Source: Streptomyces chrestomyceticus JCM 4735
Lineage (GTDB): Bacteria > Actinomycetota > Actinomycetes > Streptomycetales > Streptomycetaceae
Direction: 5' to 3'
Assembly: GCF_003865135.1 (NCBI RefSeq)
Contig: NZ_BHZC01000001.1
Span: 2,108,001 to 2,172,000 of the forward strand
DNA length: 64,000 nt
Part shown: positions 16,221 through 23,504 of the stretch, in pieces
Numbering within the stretch: the stretch's first letter is position 1
How the letters are laid out: each line of letters starts with the position of its first letter
Notes under the pieces: model-generated
What the model saw: the letters and a program-made list of their open reading frames with translations, nothing else
The model's database searches: none
Told to the model about the DNA's origin: nothing
Program-made: the position numbers and the translations under genes

Positions 16221-17588
16221 ATGTCCGCGACACGTCGTCAGGTCCTGGCAAGAACCGGCGCGCTGGGCGTATCGATCGCCTTCGCCGGCAGCGTCCCCGA
16301 GGTCTTCGCCGGCACCGCCACCGCCCGGAGCGCGGGCCGGCACGGCTACGGCCCCCTGATACCCGACCCGGCGGGTCTGCTCGACCTGCCGAAGGGGTTC
16401 CGGTACCGGGTGCTGTCCCGTGAGGGCCTTCCGCTGCCCTCCGGCGAGGGCCGCATACCGAGCAACCACGACGGCATGGCGGCCTTCCCGGGCCGCCACG
16501 GCCGCGTCCACCTCGTACGCAACCACGAGAACCGCAGCAAGTCCCGCGTCCCCGTCCCCGCCGTCGACGGCCTGACCTACGACCCGGCGGGCGAGGGCGG
16601 CTGTACGGCGCTGGAGGTGGACCAGCACCACCGCGTGCTGTCCGAGCGCGTCGCCATCGCCGGTACGTCCACCAACTGCGCGGGCGGGCCCACCCCGTGG
16701 CACACCTGGCTCACCTGCGAGGAGACCGAGCTACGGGCGGGCGAGGGCGGGTACACCAAGGACCACGGCTTCATCTTCGAGGTCGACCCGTACGACCCGC
16801 GCCGCACCGGCGCCGTACCGCTGACCGCCATGGGCCGCTTCCAGCACGAGGCCATAGCCGTCGACCCCGAGACCGGCACGGTCTACGAGACCGAGGACGC
16901 CTTCGACAAGCCGTTCGGTCTCTTCTACCGGTTCCGGCCGGCCAAGCCGCTGGGCGGCCGGGGCTCCCTGCGGGCCGGCGGACGGCTCCAGGCCCTGCGC
17001 GTACCGGACGTCAAGGACCTCTCCGCCGTCCAGGAGCCCGGCACCAGCTTCCGCCACGTGGAGTGGGTGGACGTCCCCGACCCGCTCGCGCGGCAGACCC
17101 CCGTCCGCTTCCAGGACTTCGGGCCGCGCGGCATCACCCACGCGCAGAAGCTGGAGGGCTGCTACTGGGGCGGCTCCAGCGTCTACTTCGTCTCCAGCTT
17201 CGCGCGGAGCAAGGACGGTTCGGCCGCCGACCACCAGGGCCAGGTGTGGCGGTACGACCCGGGCGCGCGCCGCCTCACGCTGGTGGTCGTCTTCGGCCCG
17301 GACGCCGACGTGCAACTGCCCGGCGAGTCCCCCGACAACATCTGCCTGGCGCCCGGCGGCGGGCTGATGGTGTGCGAGGACGGCGACGGCGCGCAGCACG
17401 TCTTCGGCCTGACCCGGCGCGGCACGGTGTACCCGGTGGCCCGCGGCCGGCAGAACATCGGCACACCGGAGAAGCCCGAGTGGGGCGAGTTCGCGGGGGT
17501 CACCTTCTCCCCCGACCACCGCACGATGTACGTCAACTGCTACACGCCCGGCACGACGTTCGCGGTCACCGGGCCCTGGGAGGACTAG
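16221..17588 (+). CDS. Tat-exported PhoX-like (DUF839) protein (455 aa)
   Basis: Secreted beta-propeller protein of the PhoX/DUF839 family; the type member is a calcium/iron alkaline phosphatase. The N-terminus 'MSATRRQVLARTGALGVSIAFAGSV' is a twin-arginine signal peptide. Mature-domain features: 'LPKGFRYRVLSREG', 'IPSNHDGMAAFPG', 'LVRNHENRSK', 'GGPTPWHTWLTCEET', 'GRFQHEAIAVDPETGTVYETEDAF', 'LEGCYWGGSSVYFVSSFA', 'SPDNICLAPGGGLMVCEDGDG', 'FAGVTFSPDHRTMYVNCYTPGTTFAVTGPW'. ATG 16221 is chosen because the Tat signal starts there; the preceding in-frame codons are not signal-like. Phosphatase activity is possible but many DUF839 members are uncharacterised. Confidence 0.88.
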   Translation: MSATRRQVLARTGALGVSIAFAGSVPEVFAGTATARSAGRHGYGPLIPDPAGLLDLPKGFRYRVLSREGLPLPSGEGRIPSNHDGMAAFPGRHGRVHLVRNHENRSKSRVPVPAVDGLTYDPAGEGGCTALEVDQHHRVLSERVAIAGTSTNCAGGPTPWHTWLTCEETELRAGEGGYTKDHGFIFEVDPYDPRRTGAVPLTAMGRFQHEAIAVDPETGTVYETEDAFDKPFGLFYRFRPAKPLGGRGSLRAGGRLQALRVPDVKDLSAVQEPGTSFRHVEWVDVPDPLARQTPVRFQDFGPRGITHAQKLEGCYWGGSSVYFVSSFARSKDGSAADHQGQVWRYDPGARRLTLVVVFGPDADVQLPGESPDNICLAPGGGLMVCEDGDGAQHVFGLTRRGTVYPVARGRQNIGTPEKPEWGEFAGVTFSPDHRTMYVNCYTPGTTFAVTGPWED

Positions 17589-17593
17589 CCCGT

Positions 17594-17612
17594 TCCGTTC
17601 GGATCATCTGAA
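17594..17612. repeat. Near-palindrome after the PhoX-like gene, beside the IS remnant
   Basis: CGTTCGGATCATCTGAACG is palindromic at all but three symmetric positions. It could be the PhoX-like gene's terminator or one end of the decayed IS element that starts 14 bp later. Confidence 0.4.
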
Positions 17613-17625
17613 CGGTGGTCCGCGC

Positions 17626-17718
17626 ATGTCGTTGACCGATGCGCGGTGGGCGCGGATCGAGCCGTTGCTGCCGGGCCGGACACCGAGGCGGGGTGGCCGC
17701 CGGCGGGGCCGTCGTGAC
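17626..17718 (+). pseudogene. IS5-family transposase N-terminal stub
   Basis: ATG 17626 opens MSLTDARWARIEPLLPGRT followed by PRRGG-R. This is the standard opening of IS5-group transposases of actinomycetes (L-T-D-x-x-W-x-x-I-x-P-L-L-P). Homology stops after about 30 codons at roughly 17718, directly against the MerR remnant; the DDE catalytic core is missing. It is a dead fragment marking a past insertion or deletion. Confidence 0.75.
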
Positions 17719-17722
17719 CGGT

Positions 17723-18085
17723 TCACGGTCCGTCGCCCGCCGACCGTGCCAGGTACGCGTAGTTGTCCTCGATGAGGTGGTCCAGTGCGGCCCTGGCGGC
17801 GGCAAGGCCGTCGATGGCCTCGGACAGCCGGGCCCGCTCGCGGCCCATGAGTTCCAGTGCCTGCCGCGCCCTGTCCTCGCTCGGCTCGGCCATGCAGGGC
17901 GCCATCTCGGCGATGGTGCTGCTGGGCATGCCCGCCGCCAGGAACGCCTGGATGAGGCGCACCCGCCGAACGTGCTCGTCCTCGTAGTGGCGCTGTCCGC
18001 CGGGTGAGCGGGAGCTGACGAGCAGGCCCTGCTCCTCGTAGTAGCGCAGCGACCGGCGGCTGGCTCCCTCCACCGGGACCGGCAC
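17723..18085 (-). pseudogene. N-terminally truncated MerR-family regulator
   Basis: The reverse strand encodes 'GASRRSLRYYEEQGLLVSSRSPGGQRHYEDEHVRRVRLIQAFLAAGM' followed by a ~60-residue coiled helix and stop at 17723. This is a MerR protein from the second half of the first helix-turn-helix onward; the usual opening (I-G-E-L-A-x-x-x-G-V) is missing. Immediately upstream, at about 18062-18075, the opposite strand becomes an EthD-family gene, also missing its own N-terminus. A GTG at 18085 could give a 120-residue product but without an intact DNA-binding wing it is unlikely to work. Best read as a remnant left by a deletion that removed the divergent promoter region. Confidence 0.75.
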
Positions 18086-18340
18086 GCGCCGCTGTTCACC
18101 TTCGTCCCGGAGGCGGAGCGCTACGTGCGCAAGTACACCGTCTCCCACCCGGTCCCCGCCGGAAACTATCCGCCCCGGGCCTACGACGGCCTGACGGAGA
18201 TCTGGTTCGAGAACTGGGAGGATCACGACGCCTTCTTCGCCTCCGAGAACTACCGGACGCTGGTCAACCCCGACGAAGCACGCTTCATCGACATGGAATC
18301 GGTGGCCGTGATGGTCACCGAGGAGAAGAAGGTCATGTGA
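18062..18340 (+). pseudogene. N-terminally truncated EthD/REDY-like protein
   Basis: The + frame reads 'HRDRHAPLFTFVPEAERYVRKYTVSHPVP' and continues to '...YDGLTEIWFENWEDHDAFFASENYRTLVNPDEARFIDMESVAVMVTEE', stop at 18338-18340. The H-x-P-L segment, 'RYV..YTVSHPVP' and 'ENYRTLVNPDEARFID' fit the EthD-like dimeric alpha-beta barrel family, whose first beta-strand (typically M-x-K-x-x-x-L-Y-R-R) is absent. A GTG at 18125 could yield a 71-residue C-terminal piece. The truncation coincides with the MerR break at 18062-18075. Confidence 0.7.
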
Positions 18341-18363
18341 CGGACCGGCTCGAAAGACGCGCC

Positions 18364-18543
18364 CTACCCCGAGCAGGCCGAGCGCTGGGCCTCCAGCCAT
18401 TCGCAGTGCGGGCACAGGAGCGCCCCGGGCCGGTCGGCGGGGTACTCGGTGGGCTCGCCGCAGTGCACGCAGTCGGCGAGGGGCGGACCGCTGTCCGCCC
18501 CTTCGTCCGTACGGTTCGGCTGCTCTTCTTCGGTGCCCGGCAT
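18364..18543 (-). CDS. Small zinc-ribbon-like protein (59 aa)
   Basis: ATG 18543 to TAG 18364. The core 'CVHCGEPTEYPADRPGALLCPHCEWLEAQR' contains two CxxC knuckles 16 residues apart, a classical zinc ribbon. The N-terminal 20 residues are acidic and polar. I believe small proteins of this kind are conserved in Streptomyces but know no function. It lies 83 bp upstream of the ABC membrane gene in the same direction, separated by a 24-bp tandem repeat. Confidence 0.7.
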   Translation of the reverse strand: MPGTEEEQPNRTDEGADSGPPLADCVHCGEPTEYPADRPGALLCPHCEWLEAQRSACSG

Positions 18544-18560
18544 ACGTCCGATCGTACGCG

Positions 18561-18608
18561 CGGGCGTGCGATCGGGCGTAGGGGCGGGCGTGCGAGCGGG
18601 CGTATGTG
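18561..18608. repeat. 24-bp tandem repeat, two copies
   Basis: Copies at 18561-18584 and 18585-18608 share the frame 'cgggcgtgcgatcgggcgta' with four differences. It sits between the zinc-ribbon gene's start and the stop of the upstream ABC permease, partly made of 8-9 bp 'cgggcgt' submotifs. Confidence 0.7.
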
Positions 18609-18626
18609 CCGTGGCGGGGGCGCTCG

Positions 18627-19295
18627 TCAGATGCGGCGGGAGCTGAGGCGGCAGGCCAGGGCCGTGGCGGCGCCCGCGATCAGCAGGCCGGCGAGCAGCG
18701 GCAGCCAGGGCAGGGTGACCGTTCCGTGGGCGGAGCCGGTGACCAGTCCGGAGACGGCGGCGTTCGCGGGCGAGGCGCTCCCGATCAGCAGCAGGAGCGC
18801 GGCGAGCAGTCCGGACACGATCGACCAGCCGGTGCTGCGCAGCACCGGCCAGTTGCAGAGCGCCCCGACGGCGGTGCCGAGCAGTACGCAGACCAGCCCG
18901 GCGAGCAGCCCGGCGCAGGCGGCGGCGAGCACGGGGACGGCGGTCCGGTGGTCGGAGGCGTGCGGGTCGGCGACGAGCGAGACGTACGCCGTACCGACGA
19001 GGGCGAGACCCGCCGCCGACAGGCTCCCCGTCAGGACGGCGGCGAAGTGCGCCTTGCCGGGGCCGGCTGCCGCCGCCGTGCAGGAGCGGGCGGCCGGCGG
19101 CTCGCCCGTGACGCAGATCCGGCACAGCCAGGCGGCGAGGGGCAGCAGCCCGAACGCGGCGACACCGTACGAGTCGAGGATCGGCCCGCCGCTCTGCACG
19201 CCCACCGCGAGGAGGGCGGCATACAGGAGGACCGGCGGCAGCCAGCGGTGCGACCGCAGGAGCAGGGCGAACCGGTAGCGGAGGAGCGGGATCAC
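18627..19295 (-). CDS. ABC transporter membrane subunit, ABC-2-like (222 aa)
   Basis: Polytopic membrane protein with about six hydrophobic segments (from 'WLPPVLLYAALLAVGV' to 'LLAGLLIAGAATALAC'). It starts VIPLLRYRFALLLRSHRWLPP, a layout typical of small ABC-2 permeases. GTG 19295 overlaps the stop of the ATPase gene (GTGA at 19292-19295), so the two are translationally coupled and form one transporter. No export signal or substrate hint is present. A family name beyond ABC-2-like cannot be justified. Confidence 0.8.
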   Translation of the reverse strand: MIPLLRYRFALLLRSHRWLPPVLLYAALLAVGVQSGGPILDSYGVAAFGLLPLAAWLCRICVTGEPPAARSCTAAAAGPGKAHFAAVLTGSLSAAGLALVGTAYVSLVADPHASDHRTAVPVLAAACAGLLAGLVCVLLGTAVGALCNWPVLRSTGWSIVSGLLAALLLLIGSASPANAAVSGLVTGSAHGTVTLPWLPLLAGLLIAGAATALACRLSSRRI

Positions 19296-20266
19296 GGGTA
19301 CCGGTTTTCGTCGGGGACCGGGGCGGCGGGAGAGGACGAGGGTGGCGGCGGGGCGACCGCGCGGATGTGCCAGGGCGGGTGCGCCGCGAGCAGGGCGCGC
19401 AGCAGCGCGTCGGAGTGGGCGGCGGCAACGGCCAGCCGGACCGTCGTACCGCCGTCCGGGCCCCGCGTGACGTATGGCCGGCCCGGCAGCTCGGCGAGAC
19501 CGGCGAGGTCGCGCGGGGTGAGGTGTCCGGCTGCGCCGGGAGCCTCCGCCTCGATGATCACTCGGGGGCCGGACGGCGGTGCATCGTCGCCCTCCGCCGG
19601 GCGCGCGCCCGTCTCCGCGTCCGCCGGGCGCGCGCCCGGATCCGTCCCCGCCCCGCCCGGGAGCCGGTCCAGGCCGTCTCCCCTGACGCGGTACCGCGCG
19701 TCGGCCGCGCCCGCCAGGCGCCGCGGGTCGTGGTCGACGAAGACGACCGTGCCGCCCGCCGCGACGCGCTCGGCCACCGCCCGGTCGAGGACGTCGCGGG
19801 CCGCCGGGTCCAGGCCCGTCCAGGCTTCGTCGAGGACGAGGAGTTCCGGCTCGGCGAGCAGGGCCTGGGTCAGTGCGACCTTCTGGCTGGTGCCCTTGGA
19901 CAGCTCGGCGAGCGGCGTACGGGCGTGGCCGCCGGCGCCGAAACGTTCGAGCCAGTCCGTGGCACGGCGGGCCGCGGCGGGGCCGCGCAGGCCGTGGATC
20001 CGCCCGAGGTGGGTGAGGTAGCCGACGGCCGTGAACGGCAGGGCGGCGGGGAAGCGTTCGGGTACGTACGCGCTGCGCGGGCGCCCGGTGACCCGGCCCC
20101 TGCTGGGGGCGTCGATCCCGGCCACGATCCGCAGCAGCGTCGACTTGCCGCTGCCGTTGTGGCCCTCGACCCGCACCAGCGACCGGCGCGGCAGGTCGAG
20201 GTCGATGTTCCGCAGCACCCACGGGCCACGTACCCCGTACCGCCGCCCGACCCCGTCCAGCCTCAT
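19292..20266 (-). CDS. ABC transporter ATP-binding protein with C-terminal extension (324 aa)
   Basis: Walker A 'VRVEGHNGSGKSTLLRIVAG', a degenerate signature 'LAELSKGTSQKVALTQALL' (S-K-G-T instead of S-G-G-Q), Walker B 'LLVLDEAWTGLDPAARD', and H-loop 'TVVFVDHDPRRL'. Residues ~215-324 are an extra Pro/Ala-rich region with a short structured piece 'GRPYVTRGPDGGTTVRLAVAAAHSDALLRALLAAHPPWHIRAV', resembling the regulatory tails of some export ATPases. ATG 20266 has 'gggggaccg' directly upstream; longer frames upstream are Gly-rich and unlikely. Operon partner: membrane gene 18627. Confidence 0.88.
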   Translation of the reverse strand: MRLDGVGRRYGVRGPWVLRNIDLDLPRRSLVRVEGHNGSGKSTLLRIVAGIDAPSRGRVTGRPRSAYVPERFPAALPFTAVGYLTHLGRIHGLRGPAAARRATDWLERFGAGGHARTPLAELSKGTSQKVALTQALLAEPELLVLDEAWTGLDPAARDVLDRAVAERVAAGGTVVFVDHDPRRLAGAADARYRVRGDGLDRLPGGAGTDPGARPADAETGARPAEGDDAPPSGPRVIIEAEAPGAAGHLTPRDLAGLAELPGRPYVTRGPDGGTTVRLAVAAAHSDALLRALLAAHPPWHIRAVAPPPPSSSPAAPVPDENRYP

Positions 20267-20309
20267 CGGTCCCCCGGCCCTCGTCCCCGTCGCCGCGCCG
20301 CCCCCGCCG

Positions 20310-20987
20310 TCAGTTCCCGGCCGCCTTCTCGGGGCGCAGCTCACTGGGCCGTACGATCACAAAACCCTCACCGTCCAGCCGGAGCTGCACCGCCTCGCCG
20401 GAACCGCCGCGCAGCATCGAGCCGAGGCTCTGCGAACGGTGCAGCGAGGTCTTCAGCGACGCGGTCCAGCCGACCACCGCGTCGGTGTCCACGAACACCG
20501 GGGCCTGCGGCGACACGGGGATGACGAGGGGGTTGCCCTCACACATCACGGCCAGCTTGCCGTGGCCGGTGAAGACGGAGTTGAACAGGCCGCCGCCGGT
20601 CATGCCCGCGCCCTTGACCGTGGAGATCTCGTAGGACAGGGACGGGTCGAAGCACAGCACGTTGCGGCCGTTGACGGTGAGGCCGTCGCCGGGGGCGAGG
20701 TCGACGATGAAACAGTTGGCGGCCTCGTGCGCGAACCAGACCTCGCCGCGGCCGCGCACGGCCATCAGGGCCAGGCCCTCGCCGGTCACGGCCCGCTTGA
20801 GGAACTTGCCGACGCCCTGCCCCTGCTTCTCGAACTGCAGGTCGCCCCGGTAGGCGACCATCGAGCCCTGGCGCGCGAAGCACTCGCCGTCCACGGCGTA
20901 CTTGACCGATTTGGCGTTCTGCAGGGTCATGCCGGGCGCGGAGGCCGGCGTGACCACGTTCTCGGAGGCGAAGAGGTCGCTGTGCAT
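20310..20987 (-). CDS. AIM24 family protein (225 aa)
   Basis: Beta-helical AIM24/TRAP-like protein. Typical strings: 'SVKYAVDGECFARQGSMVAYRGDLQFEKQGQGVGKFLKRAVTGEGLALMAVRGRGEVWFAH', 'LTVNGRNVLCFDPSLSYEI', 'GMTGGGLFNSVFTGHGKLAVMCEGNPLVIPV' and 'VFVDTDAVVGWTASL'. The yeast name comes from a mitochondrial inner-membrane protein; the bacterial role is unknown. ATG 20987 follows a GATTAT -10-like hexamer by 7 nt, and what looks like an SD is on the wrong strand, so the transcript is probably leaderless. Divergent from the PTH2-like gene, with a perfect 7-bp dyad in between. Confidence 0.88.
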   Translation of the reverse strand: MHSDLFASENVVTPASAPGMTLQNAKSVKYAVDGECFARQGSMVAYRGDLQFEKQGQGVGKFLKRAVTGEGLALMAVRGRGEVWFAHEAANCFIVDLAPGDGLTVNGRNVLCFDPSLSYEISTVKGAGMTGGGLFNSVFTGHGKLAVMCEGNPLVIPVSPQAPVFVDTDAVVGWTASLKTSLHRSQSLGSMLRGGSGEAVQLRLDGEGFVIVRPSELRPEKAAGN

Positions 20988-20994
20988 AAGGAGG

Positions 20995-21000
20995 ATAATC
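20995..21000 (-). promoter_or_regulatory. -10-like GATTAT, likely leaderless promoter of AIM24
   Basis: Reverse-strand GATTAT is 7 nt from ATG 20987. The dyad at 21004-21020 would overlap the upstream part of this promoter. Confidence 0.4.
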
Positions 21001-21003
21001 CCC

Positions 21004-21020
21004 CGGAACGATCCGTTCCG
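21004..21020. promoter_or_regulatory. Perfect dyad CGGAACG-N3-CGTTCCG in a divergent promoter
   Basis: Seven-bp arms 21004-21010 and 21014-21020 are separated by ATC, 17 bp from the AIM24 start and 53 bp from the PTH2-like start. Position and symmetry suggest an operator for one or both genes. Confidence 0.45.
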
Positions 21021-21060
21021 CCAAGGCGCCGGCCCGCGCGGTGCCGTTCCGGGCGGCTGG

Positions 21061-21066
21061 CACACT
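21061..21066 (+). promoter_or_regulatory. -10-like CACACT, likely leaderless promoter of the PTH2-like gene
   Basis: CACACT ends 7 nt before GTG 21074 with no RBS between. Spacing-based inference. Confidence 0.35.
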
Positions 21067-21073
21067 GGTCCGT

Positions 21074-21820
21074 GTGACCAGCACCGATCTCGCCGGACCC
21101 GGCGATCCGACCGACGCCGCCGCCGACGCGCCCCGCTCGGCGGAGACCGGCCGCGACGCCGCGCCGCAGTACGTCCTCCCCCTCGTCGTCCGGATCGAGC
21201 GGGACGACCCGCCCGCCCGTACGGACGCGCTGGAGACCTCGGCACGGGCCGTGCTGACCCTGCTCTCGGACGAGCGGGCGACGGGCGACGGCGAGTGGGC
21301 GGCCGCCGTGCACGCCTGGGAGGACGCCCGGATCCGCAAGGTCGTGCGCCGGGCGCGCGGCGCGGAGTGGCGGCGCGCCGAGGCGCTGCCGGGCATCACG
21401 GTGCACGGCGAGAGCGCCGAGGTCCGGGTCTTCCCGCCGGTCCCGCTGGACGGCTGGCCCAAGGACCTGGCCCGCCTCCAGGTCTCCGGCACCCACCTCG
21501 ACGACCCGCGGGAGCCCGGCGCCCCCGCCACCGGTGTCCCGGTGCTGTGGCTCAACCCGGAACTGGACATGTCGGCGGGCAAGTCGATGGCCCAGACGGG
21601 CCACGGCGCGCAACTGGCCTGGTGGGCCCTGCCCGAGGCCGACCGCGCCGCCTGGCGCGCGGCCGGCTTCCCCCTGTCGGTACGCCCCTGCCCGCCCCAC
21701 CGGTGGGCCGAACTGACCGCCAGTGGCCTGCCGGTGGTGCGGGACGCGGGGTTCACCGAGGTCGTACCCGGTTCGTGCACGGTCGTCGCCGACCATCCGG
21801 CGCTGCGGGCGCAGGTCTAG
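21074..21820 (+). CDS. Peptidyl-tRNA hydrolase 2 (PTH2)-like protein (248 aa)
   Basis: The C-terminal half resembles archaeal/eukaryotic-type PTH2: 'LNPELDMSAGKSMAQTGHGAQLAWWALPEADRAAWRAAGFPLSV' has the family's K-x-x-A-Q-x-x-H-A helix, and 'DAGFTEVVPGSCTVVAD' its final strand. The N-terminal ~110 residues ('PQYVLPLVVRIERDDPPARTDALETSARAVLTLL...RIRKVVRRARGAEWRRA') are an actinobacterial extension repeating part of the fold. It may hydrolyse peptidyl-tRNA or act on another substrate; Streptomyces also has the bacterial Pth. GTG 21074 is preferred over an ATG 33 nt upstream because of the leaderless promoter geometry. Confidence 0.78.
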   Translation: MTSTDLAGPGDPTDAAADAPRSAETGRDAAPQYVLPLVVRIERDDPPARTDALETSARAVLTLLSDERATGDGEWAAAVHAWEDARIRKVVRRARGAEWRRAEALPGITVHGESAEVRVFPPVPLDGWPKDLARLQVSGTHLDDPREPGAPATGVPVLWLNPELDMSAGKSMAQTGHGAQLAWWALPEADRAAWRAAGFPLSVRPCPPHRWAELTASGLPVVRDAGFTEVVPGSCTVVADHPALRAQV

Positions 21821-21858
21821 GCACGGGGAAGGGCCGGTGCCCCGGGAGGGACGGTACC

Positions 21859-22224
21859 TCAGGTGGCGACGGTCGTGACAGCGTCGACGTTGTACGTGCG
21901 GGCGTAGCCGTTCTCGACGCCGACGAGGAGGTCGACGATCTCGAAGTAGCGGTCCCAGAACGGGGTTTCCCGCAGCGCGTCGATCAGGAGCTGGTACGCG
22001 GCGTGGTCGTCGGCCTCCCAGACCCAGACGTCGGTGACGCGGGTGGAGTAGAACTCCGTGTCGTAGAAGCGCGACCGGACGCCGGTGGTCTTGGCCTTGA
22101 CCACCGGCATGACCTTGGTGCTTATAGCGTCCACCCGCTCGTGCGGGGTCATGGCGAGCCACTCGGGCGTGGTCTTGATGAGCATGAAGGCGGTGACCAC
22201 CGGTGCGGTTTCCTGTGCGGACAT
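21859..22224 (-). CDS. Darcynin-family protein (121 aa)
   Basis: Small cytosolic protein of the darcynin family, of unknown function. Diagnostic strings: '[23 protein letters not shown]', '[65 protein letters not shown]'. The fold is probably a dimeric alpha-beta barrel like EthD. ATG 22224 has 'ggagga' just upstream (reverse strand). Divergent from a LysR regulator at 22421 with interleaved inverted repeats between them, so it is a likely LysR target. Confidence 0.85.
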   Translation of the reverse strand: MSAQETAPVVTAFMLIKTTPEWLAMTPHERVDAISTKVMPVVKAKTTGVRSRFYDTEFYSTRVTDVWVWEADDHAAYQLLIDALRETPFWDRYFEIVDLLVGVENGYARTYNVDAVTTVAT

Positions 22225-22364
22225 GACGGTTCCTCCGGAGTGGGGGCAGGGTGAAGACGGTCGTGGACACCACGGGTGACGGTCGCGCGGACCGCCTGAC
22301 GGCGAGCCGCGACCACCTCGTGGGGCGACCGGATCGGTACGTCTTCATCCTGTGAGGGACCAGG

Positions 22365-22400
22365 CGTTGCCACAATGGGAAAGTCAGCAACGGATCATTG
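22365..22400. promoter_or_regulatory. Two interleaved inverted repeats between darcynin and LysR genes
   Basis: CGTTGC (22365-22370) pairs with GCAACG (22387-22392), and CAATG (22373-22377) pairs with CATTG (22396-22400). Interleaved dyads upstream of a LysR gene and its divergent neighbour suggest recognition and activation sites for the regulator. Confidence 0.45.
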
Positions 22401-22420
22401 CCTGGAATGGAATTACGCTG

Positions 22421-23368
22421 GTGAGCAGCCCTGAACCGGTCGTCGACGCCCATCTCGCCGTCGCCTTGGACGCCCTGCTCGCCGAGCAGAGCGTCACCCG
22501 CGCCGCCGCGCGCCTGCACACCTCCCCCGCGGCCATGAGCCGCACCCTGGCCCGTCTGCGCCGCGTCCTCCAGGACCCCCTCCTGGTGCGGGCCGGGCAG
22601 TCCATGGTTCCCACGCCCCGCGCCCAGGCCCTGCGCGACGAGGCCGCCGCGGTGGTACGCCGCCTCGGCGCCCTGCTCACCCCCGGCGCCGGCATCGACC
22701 CCGCCGCTCTGCACACCACCTTCACCCTCCAGACCGCCGACCTGGTGGGGGCGGCCCTGGCTCCCGGGCTGCTGCGGCTGGCCCGGGAGGAGGCGCCGGA
22801 GGTCTCACTGCGGTTCCGGGCCGAGGAGCTGGAGGCGGGGCCGGCCCTCCGTGACGGCCGGATCGACCTGGAGATCGGAGCCATCGACCACATCGCGCCG
22901 GAGACCCAGGTCGAAGAGCTGGTCACCCTCCGGATGACGGCGGCCGTACGGCCCGGCCACCCGCTCACCGAAGGGGAGCTGACCCCGGCCCGGCTCGCCG
23001 CCGCCGAACATGTCTCGGTCAGCCGCCGCGGCCGGTTCACCGGCCCCCTGGACACCGCGCTGGCCGAGCGGAACCTGCACCGCCGGGTGGCCGCCGTCCT
23101 GCCCAGTCATGTGGCCGCGATGTCCCTCGCCGCGCGCAGCGACATCGTCTGCCTCGTGCCCACGGCGGCGCCCGGCGCCGCGCCGTCGCCCTTCACCGAC
23201 GCCGCCACCGCCCTCGGGCTGCGCCTCCTCGACATCCCCTTGTCCCTGCCGCCGGTGACCATCGGCATGGCCTGGCATCCCCGCCACGCCGCCGACGGAG
23301 CCCACCACTGGCTCCGCGACGCCGTCCGCCGGGCCGTGCGCGAGCCCGGGAGCACCCCGGAAGGCTGA
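22421..23368 (+). CDS. LysR-family transcriptional regulator (315 aa)
   Basis: N-terminal winged helix: 'VVDAHLAVALDALLAEQSVTRAAARLHTSPAAMSRTLARLRRVLQDPLLVRAGQSMVPTPRAQ' (residues ~7-70). The substrate domain has 'TFTLQTADLVGAALAPGLLRLAREEAPEVSLRFRAE', 'GRIDLEIGAIDHIAPETQVEELVTLRMTAAVRPGHPLTEG', 'PSHVAAMSLAARSDIVCLVP'. GTG 22421 starts just before the winged helix; GTG 22352 upstream would add 23 unlikely residues and run through the inverted repeats. By position it should control itself and the divergent darcynin gene. The inducer cannot be predicted. Confidence 0.9.
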   Translation: MSSPEPVVDAHLAVALDALLAEQSVTRAAARLHTSPAAMSRTLARLRRVLQDPLLVRAGQSMVPTPRAQALRDEAAAVVRRLGALLTPGAGIDPAALHTTFTLQTADLVGAALAPGLLRLAREEAPEVSLRFRAEELEAGPALRDGRIDLEIGAIDHIAPETQVEELVTLRMTAAVRPGHPLTEGELTPARLAAAEHVSVSRRGRFTGPLDTALAERNLHRRVAAVLPSHVAAMSLAARSDIVCLVPTAAPGAAPSPFTDAATALGLRLLDIPLSLPPVTIGMAWHPRHAADGAHHWLRDAVRRAVREPGSTPEG

Positions 23369-23416
23369 GGCGAGGGGCCGCCGGGAGGCTGCGGGCTGCC
23401 CGGGACCGGGCTTCTT

Positions 23417-23504
23417 TCAGGCCGACAGCCGGGTGCGGCTCAGGCTCGCAGACAGGTGCAGCTCAGGCCCGTAGCCGGGTGCGGCTCAGGCTCGTAGCCA
23501 GGTG
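23417..23504 (-). repeat. 23-bp tandem repeat (about 4 copies) spanning the NERD gene stop
   Basis: Reverse-strand copies at 23504-23482, 23481-23459, 23458-23436 and a partial at 23435-23417 all run CACC-x-G/T-x-CT...GCCTGA. The first copy contains the gene's own stop (TGA, 23488-23486); each later copy keeps the TGA. It is a clean tandem expansion of a gene tail. Confidence 0.85.

Noticed and set aside
17641..18085. Intact short MerR gene
   Set aside because: The first helix of the DNA-binding domain is missing and the upstream DNA encodes the opposite-strand EthD remnant, so no promoter or RBS fits.
20987..21000. AAGGAGG on the + strand as a ribosome binding site
   Set aside because: No start codon follows at usable spacing on the + strand; on the reverse strand it is the 5' side of the AIM24 start.
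23417..23504. CRISPR-like array
   Set aside because: Units are contiguous 23-bp tandem copies without unique spacers and include the gene's stop codon.
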